DNA of 34,452 bases, from the NCBI RefSeq assembly GCF_033439725.1, contig NW_026944395.1:1-34452 (forward strand). The letters run 5' to 3'. This DNA comes from Neurospora tetraspora (Eukaryota > Ascomycota > Sordariomycetes > Sordariales > Sordariaceae). Made by a program: the position numbers and the translations under genes. Below are positions 10,367 through 19,891 of the stretch, one piece after another (position 1 is the stretch's first letter; every line of letters begins with the position of its first letter). The notes under the pieces are model-generated. The model was not told the origin of the DNA, did not search any database, and saw only the letters and a list, made by a program, of their open reading frames with translations.

Positions 10367-13300
10367 GATGGAGTCTTGCTGTCGTACTTTCGCGGATGTC
10401 CAAATGTCGAGGAAGCTGGAGCAGCACCAAGGAAAGCTTGGATGAGGCGCGGACGACAGATATGAATCAGGGGAGAAGAGCAGTGAGAGCCGGGGCTTCG
10501 CCGCGAGTCGGAATGTGGTGGAATGCGGAAAGTCGTAGTAGTAGTACTAGGTGGTGGTAGTAGTGAGGAGTAGAGGTAGTGTTGTTGCGTGGTTGCAGAG
10601 AGAAGCTCAAACAGGCGCAGCCACGAAGGAGTGGCAATTGGAACAGGCGTTCAGCGACTGAGAAGGGCGGCGGAGATTTGAAGAGTGATCGTCACGTCGT
10701 CGTCGTGATGGTCGTCCTGGATGGTTGAGGTTGAGGTTATGGATTGGGGGGGGAAAGAATGATGTGAGGGAGAAGAATGATAAGAAGAAGAGCAGCCGGG
10801 GGGGGGTTGAATGGCTGCCAGTGGTTGGCAGTGCTACAGTATGTAGTGTGGTTGGGGAGTACGGGTGTCCACCGGGCGGACTCGCGGGCGTGTGAGGTCG
10901 CAGGCCGTGGTAGGTCTGTGCAGTACCTGCCCGGTAGCGACGATACTTCCCAAAGGTACAACTTTCACCTCTTGGCACGACAGGTCTGGCTGGCCAGCAT
11001 GGAGTGGATGGGTAGCAGGACCCAGAGTGGATTGGAGGAGAGCGATTTGACCAATGGGGAGGCTCGACTAGCGGGTAAGCGTTGGATGGGCCCGTGGAGA
11101 ATGGGTGTTTATTGTGGGGACCGCTCAACAGGTGGGCGGCTCTGGCCTTCCAGGTTCCTACAGTCTGGCAGCATGGGCTCATCACTGGATGTCCAGTACC
11201 TGGCCCGACAGGTACCTCCCCTCTGCAATGTGGTCCCAGCGGCCCCTACGGATCCCCCTCCAATAAGCTTTGGGATTTTCCAGCAATGGATCTGGATCCT
11301 CGGCCGACGGGGGTAAGGTAATAATAAAAGAGGTAATGTTAAGAGTTTCGCTTATTTAGTGCAGTGGTTTGTCGAAACAGACTCGGAGGCAGAGCCGGCG
11401 GAAGGAGGATCAGATCGGGATGGGAGATGTCAAGAATTCCGTCGGGTCTTGGGGCTGTCACGATGGCAGTGTACCTACCTCGATGCCTGCCCGAATTAAT
11501 GGGCGAGAGACACCGGTATCACCGCGAAGCCGAGGCGCCCTTAGCCAAAACGTGACTTTTAGCATGCCTACAAGCATAGCTCCATTTGACAGATAACCCC
11601 TTCAAACAGTCTTCGACTTGTTTTTGATTTTGGTGTTCAAGTTGACTATGACCTCGTCCCCGATGTCAACTTTGACTACCGTACCGTCATGACGCCGGTG
11701 GGATGGTCCTGAGAACTCGTGCCAGGCAAACACTTTCGACCTATCTTTATCTCTCCAGACCGGCATCTGACCAGGTGATTGGTCTGGACAAAAAGAAAGT
11801 TGCAGTCCTCTTCCCAGTAAAACTCGAACATGATCATGACCCTCGGAGCCTCCTCAATGGCACTCACTCCCGTTGCCGTGCTTGAAATCACATACATACA
11901 CCATACACACACATCCCTTAGATATGTACACACCTCACATGCATGGCTTGCTGCAACCGTGACCCAAGCGATCTGCCCACTGGTAAGGTAGCCTGTGAAC
12001 TTTTAGGGTGTCCTCGGTCCCACAGCTCCTCCTGTTTAATGATTTTATAGTCCGCCCGTCTCGAGCTCTTTGGGTCTCGACAGTTCTCTTGATTACTTAG
12101 GGGCTAACTACTCCCATTTGGGTCAAGACTCCCGTCGTCTGCCCTGACAATCATAACAGTAGACAAAAAGCGTGCTCATGTAGGACAGCTGCATTGGTAA
12201 CGCAGGTAAGGTTGATAGAGCGAGTTGGCCATCCATTGAGAATGCGGCAAAGGCTGGCTCGTTGGCTGGCAGAGCTGTCCACTCTGCGAGAACGGCGCTT
12301 GCGGGACATGGAGCACCGTTCCCATGGCGCCTTTGGTCCGCTCCATTCGCTCCTCCGTCCACTCGCAAACTTATCCCACATTGAGCAAGCGCAGCCAATC
12401 TGGGTTCGCAGTGGTGACAGTACACGCAGTGTAAGCAGCTTCCCGTCTATTGCCTGGGCTTGGGCGAATCTGGGGCCATACAGCTGCTCAACCTTTGGAC
12501 AACCTTTCTGTGACCCGAACCACGGGATCTGATCCGTTGGCGACACAGGCCATATCTTTTGCATATCTTTTCTTTTCAACACCCAGTCGACATAGTACGG
12601 ACTAGGGACACGGACACACGGAGACACAAGCACAACCTTGGACGCACGCACGGCTCTTCCCCTCCTTGACCTCCTCTTTTGCTCTGCTACTCTGCTCGTC
12701 TTTGCCTCCGTCCTTCCTCGGGCTCAACTGCCATCACAATCGCTTTTTGAAGGAGTCTTTGACAGAACGGGAAGTTCAAGACGGGGCCTGCCTTTTGAGA
12801 TCCCAAGCCGGTCTCCTCCCGACGGCCAGACCTTGACCCTGATCATACGACGGATCCCTCATTGATTACGCAGCGGCAAAATCCGTCTTGTTGGATCCGT
12901 AAATGCGAAATGACCCCGTTCCCCGTTACTGTCGGTTTTGGCTTGGCGCCTTGATTTGCTACGCTGTACGGGGGTGCCAACCACGACGCGGAACCACGAT
13001 ACGACCACGATAGTACGGCTGACGATACCGGTATCCGGGCCCGAGTGGCAAAGACTTGCGGTAGGGCGGGACGGGGTCATCTGTCACTTTGGTTTTCTTG
13101 GTCCGGGGAAGCGCCTCATGCCACCACGATCACTTGATACCCGCTCAACTGCACTGGCACTTTTTCTGAAAGACAAATGGCGGGTGACGGCGGGGGAGAT
13201 GCAAGACAACTGCCAGTGGGCGAGGCTAAAAAGGCGTGACGCTCGGCACCCAACTACCCAAACCGCCCCCGGAGCGGGTGCCGGTCAGGACCCCCAAAAT

Positions 13301-15424
13301 AACTGAGTGCTGTGCAAGGACGGGAGCCAACGGTATTGAAGCTTCCGAGACGGAGAGGTTGACTACGACACGAAATGCGTCTCGCATCATTCCCAAGCCT
13401 CTTGAACCCCGGCCCGAGCTCGCAGTTGCTGTAATAGGCTTGCTTGTCAGATCTGTTTTCTTGACTCTTCATTCAGTAATCCTTTTGATCCAAGTCCCTG
13501 CCCTACCGTCTTTTCCTGCTTGCTTCAACACTTTTTTTGACCCCATTCCCGTCCCCTGCCCCTCCCTCCACCTCCATCAGCAAAAAGGAGGGGCAACTGC
13601 GAGGGAAGTTGAAGCGAGAGGACCCCGAAAACGCGTGAGAGGTGGACTTTGTTGCATGGTGGCCGCAGCGGCCCCGGCCAAGTGTCCAAAGCATCGGATA
13701 CCCTCCAGACCGGCTACATGCATGAGGTTCCGGGTCAGCACCTTCCTCGTCCTCGACGACCTACCGGGAGGCGGGAAGGTGTGTTGTTGCTTATCGCCTA
13801 TCGGTATCGGCTAGGTATCTCGACTTGTACCACTTCCCCTCCCTAGGCTCGTCCCTTCCCCTCGATGGAATGTCTCCAGTCAGGCACATTTTTCAAGCCA
13901 ACGAGGGGTTGTTTTGACCTTTGTCTTGATTGAGCTAATGGTCTGCTGGTCATGCTGACTGGAAGCCCATCAACCGGAGGTCCTTCCGCTGTGAAAGGCA
14001 TCGTGATCTGCCTTTCCTGTTTTGCATGATGGACCCCGCCGTTGAAAAAACAACCCCAACCTCGTCGACTCGTCATCCTCTTTTCCCCTCTCCGAACCGT
14101 TGCAAAGCCCAATTGATGTGCATTTGATCTTCATCATGTGGGTTCCCAACCCATTGTCAACGCTGGGAGGCGCCTCCATTCACTTCCCAACATTGATCTC
14201 CAGGAGAATGTCTCCCTACCCTAGCGTGTCACACAACAGCCTTACATCTGTTTTAGAAAGTCTGGCATTCGGAGCAGCGACTGACTGGAGCGATTCTTAA
14301 CAGCTTGGCACCGCCATATCGAGATTCAAGACCTAGCAGGCCACGCAGTCCGGTGGACATCATATCCATCAGACAAACCCGTTTTCGCGATTCTGGGTGC
14401 TCTTCCCGGACGGAGATAGGATGACCCTATGGAGCCTCCCGGATGGGCATGGGCTATGGCCATTCTTGAGGTGGGATCTCTCTAGGCGAGAAAAGTCCGT
14501 TACGCGACACCAGATGTCGAAGTCAAAGTCATGGCCGCCATGCTGCGTGGACGACAGGCCCGGAACAAAGACAGAAACACCCGACTTTGTCCCCTCCCAC
14601 GCCTCCCTCGCTTCGCTAAACCAACCTCCAACCCACACATTTTTGGTGGTTGTTCCCACTTTAGCCGTCTTTGAGCCTCCATCAGTGGCCCAAAACAAAA
14701 CAACCACGCCGACACCCTGGTTCTTTCAAGTCAGTTCCTCAATGTCTACACCGGGTACCCCGGCCGAAGACTCGGGTCCATCGCGCAATTCAAGTCCCGT
14801 TCGGTGATATAGGACGGCGACAGCCAACGTTGCGAACGACTTACAAACGAATTACTTTGTTTCTTTCCTCGTTAGTGGCCCCTGGACAAGCTTGGATACC
14901 GAGACGCCGCGACGCCTCCTACGTGCTAAAGAGGCATAGATGGGACAGTTGGCAACAAAATGAGGAAAGTAACCTCGTTCGCCTCGTTAACCGATAAACT
15001 ACTGACCTCATCAGGGCGCCCCATCAGGTCGAACAAATCCCTTTGTTGTTGAGACAACCGCCACAGTTTTTGATCAAGTGATCAAATCGCTAACAGGCGA
15101 AACACAAAAAAAAAGACTCACTTTGTTCCACAGTATCTCCTGTCGAGCCCACTCATTTCCTGAAACTTCGATTCAATACTGGGTCCAATGACAATAGCCG
15201 ACCTTGGAGCGAGCTCGAGCTGTTGGGACGAGTCGGCGACGAAAAGAAAAGAAAATTGGAAAATTGATTACCCATTTACGGTCAGGTTATGGTCAGGGGT
15301 GCCGAGCCTCAGCAACGCATGGAAGTTCCGCTCTTGACATGGCCGGCTTCATAAGCGTAGTTCCGCGATTGGACATTGGGTTATGATTCTCTATCCGATC
15401 CCCTGGTTTGGGACCTGGCGGTCT
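10367..15424. other. ras2 leader/promoter and about 5 kb of non-coding DNA
   Basis: Upstream of ras2, 10370-11300 is rich in purine/pyrimidine-skewed repeats (TAGTAG, GGTGGTAG) and in GTACCTG/CAGGTAC-type words near 10920, 11190 and 11208. These suit a 5' leader and promoter on the minus strand. The rest, to 15424, has open frames up to about 190 codons, but they overlap on both strands and show no domain or splice pattern. One at 12638-12865 starts with a hydrophobic stretch resembling a signal peptide, but its remainder is low in conserved character. I see no gene here that I can support. Confidence 0.45.
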
Positions 15425-15432
15425 GACACTAG
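15425..15432. repeat. left target-site duplication of the MULE
   Basis: GACACTAG here and GACATTAG at 19274-19281 flank the inverted repeats at exactly matching distance and differ by one C/T transition. Eight bases fits the 8-11 bp duplications of Mutator-like elements. Confidence 0.7.
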
Positions 15433-15436
15433 CGGC

Positions 15437-15481
15437 CCGCCTAAATCGACTATGTACCATTCTTAGCCGACTGTGTGGAGC
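15437..15481 (+). repeat. left outer terminal inverted repeat of the MULE
   Basis: These 45 bases match the reverse complement of 19225-19269 at 40 positions, without gaps. The shared core includes CCGCCTAAATCGACT and ATTCTTAGCCGACTGTGTGGA. Within it, CGACTRTGT occurs twice as a short direct subrepeat, which could be a transposase-binding motif. Confidence 0.9.
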
Positions 15482-15532
15482 GCCCCCAACCAACCACAGG
15501 CTAGGGAATACGTATATTTATTGTATATTGGT

Positions 15533-15560
15533 GCCCGCAAAATTTATACTAAAGTAATAT
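15533..15560 (+). repeat. left inner inverted repeat of the MULE
   Basis: Twenty-eight bases beginning GCCCGC and containing ACTAAAGT match the reverse complement of 19167-19194 at 23 positions. Most differences are transitions. The spacer to the outer repeat differs in length between the ends (51 against 30 bases), so the full inverted repeat is about 105-130 bp with diverged or indel-bearing middles. Long repeats of this size are common in MULEs. Confidence 0.75.
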
Positions 15561-17280
15561 AGTATAAATACTCGTATTACTGGTGTATATACGAATTAGC
15601 AAGTAATTGAATTAATATTGCCAAAGTAAATTATAGTATTAAGGCTCTTAAAAGGAAGTAACTAACTACTATATAAATACCTAAAATTATTGACCTTACT
15701 AATTCCTAGCTAAAGGCGCCCGCGCGCACCCCCAACCCCACCTCTTCGCTCGAACTCCTCTATATACAAAAAGTTAAATACTTTAAAGACCGCTGGGATA
15801 AATTTTTCGACGTTAATAAATTTATTAAGTAAAAAAAGCGATCCCTATCCCTTTTAGTCGCGTCTAATCCTAAGCAAATAGAAGATAAAATAGTAGAATC
15901 CTCTCTCTAAGCCCTTATAAAGAGGAAATAGAAAGATATTGACGCGTTAATAAAGGATATAAGCGAAATTCTAGTTTACGTCGGGTTTAATATTATTATG
16001 AAGAAGGTAAATAATTACCGCGAAGATAAATAAATATAATATAATTTAGAATATATTAAGGGAGCGGCGCGTAGCAGTAAGAGTAGTTTAACGGTTATAG
16101 TAAAGAAAAAGATTATAATAGCGAACGCAAAGGAGAATTATAATTAGAAGGTTAAAGTAGTTCTTACTAATAAAATAGGCGTTTAGTAATTTACTTTTAT
16201 AGTTTCTAACTATAATTATACCTTTAATTCTTCGACCGCTGCCTATTTACTTGCCTAATGCCGTTTCTAGCGTATAAATAAAATTATTTCTAATATTATC
16301 AAGCTAATTAAATAACTAAAAACGTTTAATTTAAATATTATTTCCGCTATTAAATTAAAATTCCCTAATATTAAAATTATATGTAAAAATATATAAAACG
16401 TATTAATTAATAAAAAAGTAAAAGTAGTTAGTATCTTTATTCTAATATAATAATTCTTTAATATTTTAATTACAATACTTAGTGTAGTTAGCGAAATCTT
16501 TTGTAAGGGTAGTAGTAATTAAAGACTTATAGAGAAAATTTTCTAAATTTATTTATAATATGTTGATTAATTAAAGAAGAATTTAAAAATATAGAATTTA
16601 AATTGTACTTACAAAGTTAATAAATATAATATACCTTTCTTATAGATATATAGTATTATTACGTTATATATTACTTTTAATATAAAGTATTACCTTCTAT
16701 TTAATAAAAAGGAAGTATACTTTATATAAATTTTAGAATAATTAAGTAAATTATTAACCGATTATAATATTCCTATACTAAAAGTTATCGTTATAAATTA
16801 TAATAAAGTATATAAAAAGGCTTGCCGCGCTATCTTTGCTACTACCTAATACTAGATCTATTTTTAGTATATAATAAAAAACGTTATTTTTAACGTTAAA
16901 AAGAAATAGGAGGGTACATTCGAAGGTATAGCACTAAGGAATCAAAATAGTAATAGTAGCTATCTACGTAACGAATTTCGGATAAATATTAATCCGGCCA
17001 ATTAAAATTATATCTCCCGTTAAGTTACTTCCAAACTTCTTAACGACGAAGACTGCGCTCAGTATTTAAAAAATTCCGCCAAGAATACTTATCTCTAGTA
17101 GTTAATTAGGCGGGCACCAAAAGGCTCAAACCGTACGTAAATTGATAACGTTAATAGTATACTAATAGTTTGGACCTTTATAATATAGGCGAATTCTAAG
17201 TAAAATCTTTAAATATAATAGAGGGTATTATTAGTAAAATTCCTTAAGTAGTAGGGTAAGAATCCCGCCTCCTCTTCTCT

Positions 17281-17310
17281 CCCCTCCTCTCCCCTCCTCT
17301 CCCCTCCTCT
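17281..17310 (+). repeat. three perfect 10-bp tandem units (CCCCTCCTCT)
   Basis: CCCCTCCTCT is repeated exactly three times, preceded by a less regular C/T stretch from 17264. It lies inside the MULE just before the nested LTR element and stands out from the AT-rich surroundings, so it probably expanded after RIP. Confidence 0.85.
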
Positions 17311-17365
17311 TATTATTAATATTATTAATTAAATATTTTATAAAAATAATTAATTGCCTCCATAA

Positions 17366-17504
17366 TGTCACGGTGGTAGCAGACCACTACACTAACCAGC
17401 CCGTGTCCCCGCAAAAGGGTACAAGTAACCGAAGCTGGCAATTCGGTCGCTCAAGTGGTCTTATATAGTTGTAATGACAGATGCATCCCACAAATGCCAT
17501 CACA
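17366..17504 (-). repeat. 3' LTR of the TRIM-like element (minus-strand orientation)
   Basis: 139 bp, identical to 17774-17912 at 135 positions. All four differences are transitions, and three fit CpA-to-TpA change on one strand or the other. The minus-strand TATATAAG box corresponds to plus-strand 17459-17466. Confidence 0.88.
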
Positions 17505-17515
17505 TTCCCCCCCTT
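17505..17515 (-). promoter_or_regulatory. polypurine tract of the TRIM-like element
   Basis: On the minus strand AAGGGGGGGAA lies directly before the TGTGAT start of the downstream repeat. This is where reverse transcription of LTR elements primes the plus strand. It is the main orientation clue. Confidence 0.75.
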
Positions 17516-17733
17516 ACATTGAGAGGTTCGTCCCGAACCTCGACCCCCCTTCCGGATCGCCACGCCAGCGGTCTTCCTAGGAAGCCGATCGAATCAAGTT
17601 GGGAACTCTCAATTAAGGCGGCACCGTCAGTGTGCACTTCGCTTACTACGACAGGCATCCATACTGATCTACGGTGTTCCATCCTTAGGGGAACCTATAT
17701 AAGGGTGCCCGAAAAACCCGAAAGTTTTTCCAA

Positions 17734-17754
17734 CTACGAGGTTCGAACTCGTAG
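17734..17754 (-). other. tRNA T-arm-like hairpin in the TRIM interior
   Basis: On the minus strand CTACGAG and CTCGTAG form a perfect 7-bp stem around the loop TTCGAAC, the consensus T-loop of tRNAs and the core of a Pol III B-box. About 70 bases upstream, within the LTR, GTTAGTGTAGTGGT matches an A-box and closely resembles the D-arm of fungal tRNA-Asp. The full sequence does not fold into a normal tRNA. It may be a remnant of a tRNA-derived module, a Pol III promoter or a primer-related site. Confidence 0.6.
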
Positions 17755-17773
17755 CCTTTTAGCTTCGGTTAAA

Positions 17774-17912
17774 TGTCACGGTGGTGGCAGACCACTACAC
17801 TAACCAGCCCGTGTCCCCGCAAAAGGGTACAAGTAACCAAAGCTGGCAATTCGGTCGCTCAAGTGGTCTTATATAGTTGTAATGATAGATGCATCCCACA
17901 AATGCTATCACA
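17774..17912 (-). repeat. 5' LTR of the TRIM-like element (minus-strand orientation)
   Basis: Partner of 17366-17504. The minus-strand TATATAAG box corresponds to plus-strand 17867-17874, with the A-box-like GTTAGTGTAGTGGT further along the same strand. In minus-strand orientation transcription would start here and run toward lower coordinates. Confidence 0.88.
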
Positions 17913-19166
17913 CGTAAGATTTACTTCCCCTTATATAATGAATTTGCTTATTTTATTATAAAATTGTACTACAATTATAGTATCCGTATAACCTCCTATA
18001 TAGAAAGCTAATATAGAATATTAAAAGTATTGCTTAAGAACCGCTATATTAATTTCGATGAGTTATTAACTATTATTGAAATAATATTTAATTGATTATA
18101 GGCTAGCTTTAAGGATAAATATATAATATAAATCTTTAAACGTATTATTTAATACCTTAGAGAATTAAATAATTTTAAATTTATTATTAGCTTCAATACG
18201 CTTAAATTACTAAATAAATAAGTTACTATAGTAATAGCGTTTAATTTAAAGGAGTAATATAAGAATATAAGCTTAGTAAGATTTATAGAGGAGGCTAAAA
18301 AGAAATATACTATATACTTTATATAATAATATAGTTTGCCCTACTGGTATAATTTAGTAGCTCTCGTTAAAGCGAGGGGATCTATATAGTAAGAAATAGT
18401 TAATTAACATTAGTAATTAAAATTAGACTAGCCGTTGATAATTAACTTCCTGGCACTTCGACGTAAGGTTAATCCCCGGCCAATTATTATTAACCGCTAG
18501 CGGGCTCCTAAAAATGGCCCCCAACTTCTCCCTAATACAGCCCATCAACTAGCAATTAGAGGGGGCGGTAGTATACAATATAATCCGTCTTATAATACTC
18601 CTCCCAAAGCCTTATAACCTCCGCTAAAGAAGAAGAAAATAACTACGGTAATATTAGTTAATTAGAGAGAGTAAGAGGCAAAGGTTGAAGTAGAATATGC
18701 GAAGTAAGAAACTGTACAGCTATAAATATAATTCTATAAGATATAAGAATTATAGTAATGCGAAGTATAATTAGAGGTACGACTACGGGAGTTCCAATAA
18801 CTACGGCCACAAGGATACTAGGGATACTAATAATCGACGGCGTTTATAGTAATAGCTTCACATTAAAGGATAATACCCCCACCTTCTTTTCAACAATATC
18901 ACTAGCAATATTAAGCGATGTCCCTTTCTTCACAGCAGCTATATTTGAACCCTTACTAACCGCCGCCGTCTAGCCAGTAGCAATCTTACTAGCTATACTA
19001 GTAATAATACCAATCCCAATCGAACTAGTACTATTAATACTAATAGATCTATATATACTAGTAATAATATAAACTCTACAATTTCACCACCTTCCTATAT
19101 AAATTAGTATATTAAAATGCCTCGTTTATATAATTCCTGACAGCTTTTCATATAGATGTTATACAC

Positions 19167-19194
19167 ATATCACTTTAGTGAAGATTTGGCGGGC
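19167..19194 (-). repeat. right inner inverted repeat of the MULE
   Basis: Reverse-complement partner of 15533-15560 (23 of 28 positions), containing ACTTTAGT and GCGGGC on the plus strand. This end keeps more G/C, so the left copy appears to have suffered more RIP. Confidence 0.75.
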
Positions 19195-19224
19195 GGCAAC
19201 ATGGTTATGCCATTGGCCAGACGG

Positions 19225-19269
19225 GTTCCACACAGTCGGCTAAGAATCCAACACAGTCGATTTAGGCGG
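19225..19269 (-). repeat. right outer terminal inverted repeat of the MULE
   Basis: Reverse-complement partner of 15437-15481 (40 of 45 positions). The element ends four bases later, followed by the GACATTAG duplication at 19274-19281. Confidence 0.9.
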
Positions 19270-19273
19270 CAGG

Positions 19274-19281
19274 GACATTAG
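19274..19281. repeat. right target-site duplication of the MULE
   Basis: GACATTAG, one C/T transition from GACACTAG at 15425-15432. The distance from the shared CCTAAATCG repeat core to each duplication is identical at both ends, which supports the boundary. Confidence 0.7.
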
Positions 19282-19891
19282 GCTCCGGCCAGGGGGGTCG
19301 GCAGGGGGGAGGGCTCCGGGGGACCGGTCCGAGAAAATCAATATTACTGCTGCTCCATGCTCATCACTGCCGCGCCGAGTACGCCGAATTAGGTTCCGTA
19401 TCGGCGGGTTCGCTAGCAGGCTCGTGGCATCCATCGCAATTTCAATTTTTTTTTCTCGAAGGGACAAGGACACGGTAAAAGACCCTCACGAAACAGCCAT
19501 CTTCAGCATAGCCGATTTCTGAATCAACGCATCAACCGAACCTTCCATGCCTTCTTCCCTCTTCGGTCCTGGCCCCGAGTTCTGTCCGCGACACTTCTCC
19601 GCCGGGTTCCGTTCCTTTGGGTGATTAAACGGCAGGGGGAAAGGGATATCACACGCATCCTAAACAGTCTATCCGAGATGCCATGAAAACTTTGACCCGA
19701 CCGGCCGCCCCTGAATTTACTAAACCATCGCCGAGAGGGTAGCATCCCGATCCGGGTCCCGAATCCCGAGGGAAGGCAAGCGGAAGCGCCATTTCCTTCT
19801 CGAAGGCTGAGAGCGCAGATTGCCGACGACATGGTCTGATCAGGACGATGGTCTGGATCAGGACGACAGGCTGGCTCACAGGCTCACTCAT
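19282..19891. other. non-coding DNA between the MULE and the dehalogenase gene
   Basis: About 600 bp of normal base composition without a supportable gene. It should contain the 3' untranslated region and polyadenylation site of the minus-strand dehalogenase gene. GGTCTGATCAGGACGATGGTCTGGATCAGGACGA near 19834-19866 is a short imperfect direct repeat. Confidence 0.5.

Larger units (their letters stand above)
17366..17912 (-). mobile_element. TRIM-like miniature LTR retroelement nested in the MULE
   Basis: Two direct 139-bp repeats (17366-17504, 17774-17912) flank a 269-bp interior with no coding capacity. Read on the minus strand, each repeat starts TGTGAT and ends GTGACA (TG...CA) and holds a TATATAAG box. 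A purine tract AAGGGGGGGAA abuts the minus-strand 3' repeat exactly where a polypurine tract belongs. The 5-bp flanks CATAA (17361-17365) and CGTAA (17913-17917) fit a target duplication with one transition. This is the layout of a terminal-repeat retrotransposon in miniature, which would need another element's reverse transcriptase and integrase. A clear tRNA primer site starting TGG after the minus-strand 5' repeat is not visible. The opposite orientation is less likely because the TATA box and purine tract would then be misplaced. Confidence 0.82.
15749..19110 (+). pseudogene. Mutator-like (MULE) transposase relic, RIP-inactivated
   Basis: One degraded frame runs from about 15749 to 16914, broken mainly by TAA/TAG codons that sit where Gln or Trp codons would turn into stops by C-to-T or G-to-A change. 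Its N-terminal part has a YNYTFN motif near 16211, like the HNH-containing zinc-binding region of fungal MULEs. At 16604 begins CTYKVNKYNIPFL, the hallmark CTYKTNRYNMPLL motif, and at about 16783 VIVINYNK corresponds to VIVTDRDKA. The usual catalytic Asp residues read as Asn. KACRAIFATT and the YIIKNV stretch match the LCRWHIxKNV region. After the nested element, another frame carries YSLPYWYNLVAL (about 18325-18365), resembling the SWIM-type YGLPCxH motif, then a Q/Y-rich tail. The start and end are approximate. The two halves lie in different frames. Confidence 0.85.
15433..19273 (+). mobile_element. RIP-degraded Mutator-like DNA transposon (MULE) with a nested LTR element
   Basis: A 3841-bp element bounded by compound terminal inverted repeats and an 8-bp imperfect target duplication. 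Its interior is strikingly AT-rich and dense in TA dinucleotides, unlike the roughly even base use around it, as expected after RIP (C to T, preferentially at CpA). A degraded transposase with Mutator-family motifs runs left to right. Subtracting the nested 547-bp element and its 5-bp duplication leaves about 3.3 kb, close to the size of the fungal MULE Hop. Family assignment rests on the transposase motifs; membership of a particular subfamily is inference. The copy cannot make its own transposase. Confidence 0.88.

Noticed and set aside
10607-11185. A 192-codon minus-strand frame upstream of ras2.
   Set aside because: It is Pro/Ser/His-rich without any motif, overlaps an open frame of similar length on the other strand, and sits where the ras2 leader and promoter should be.
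13236-13814. A 192-codon plus-strand frame with a hydrophobic middle.
   Set aside because: No domain, no splice partners, and residue use looks like translated non-coding DNA.
18758-18973. An open 71-codon frame in the right half of the AT-rich block.
   Set aside because: Another frame here reads as the Q/Y-rich tail of the transposase, with stops placed where Gln codons mutate under RIP. The open frame is an accidental shadow.
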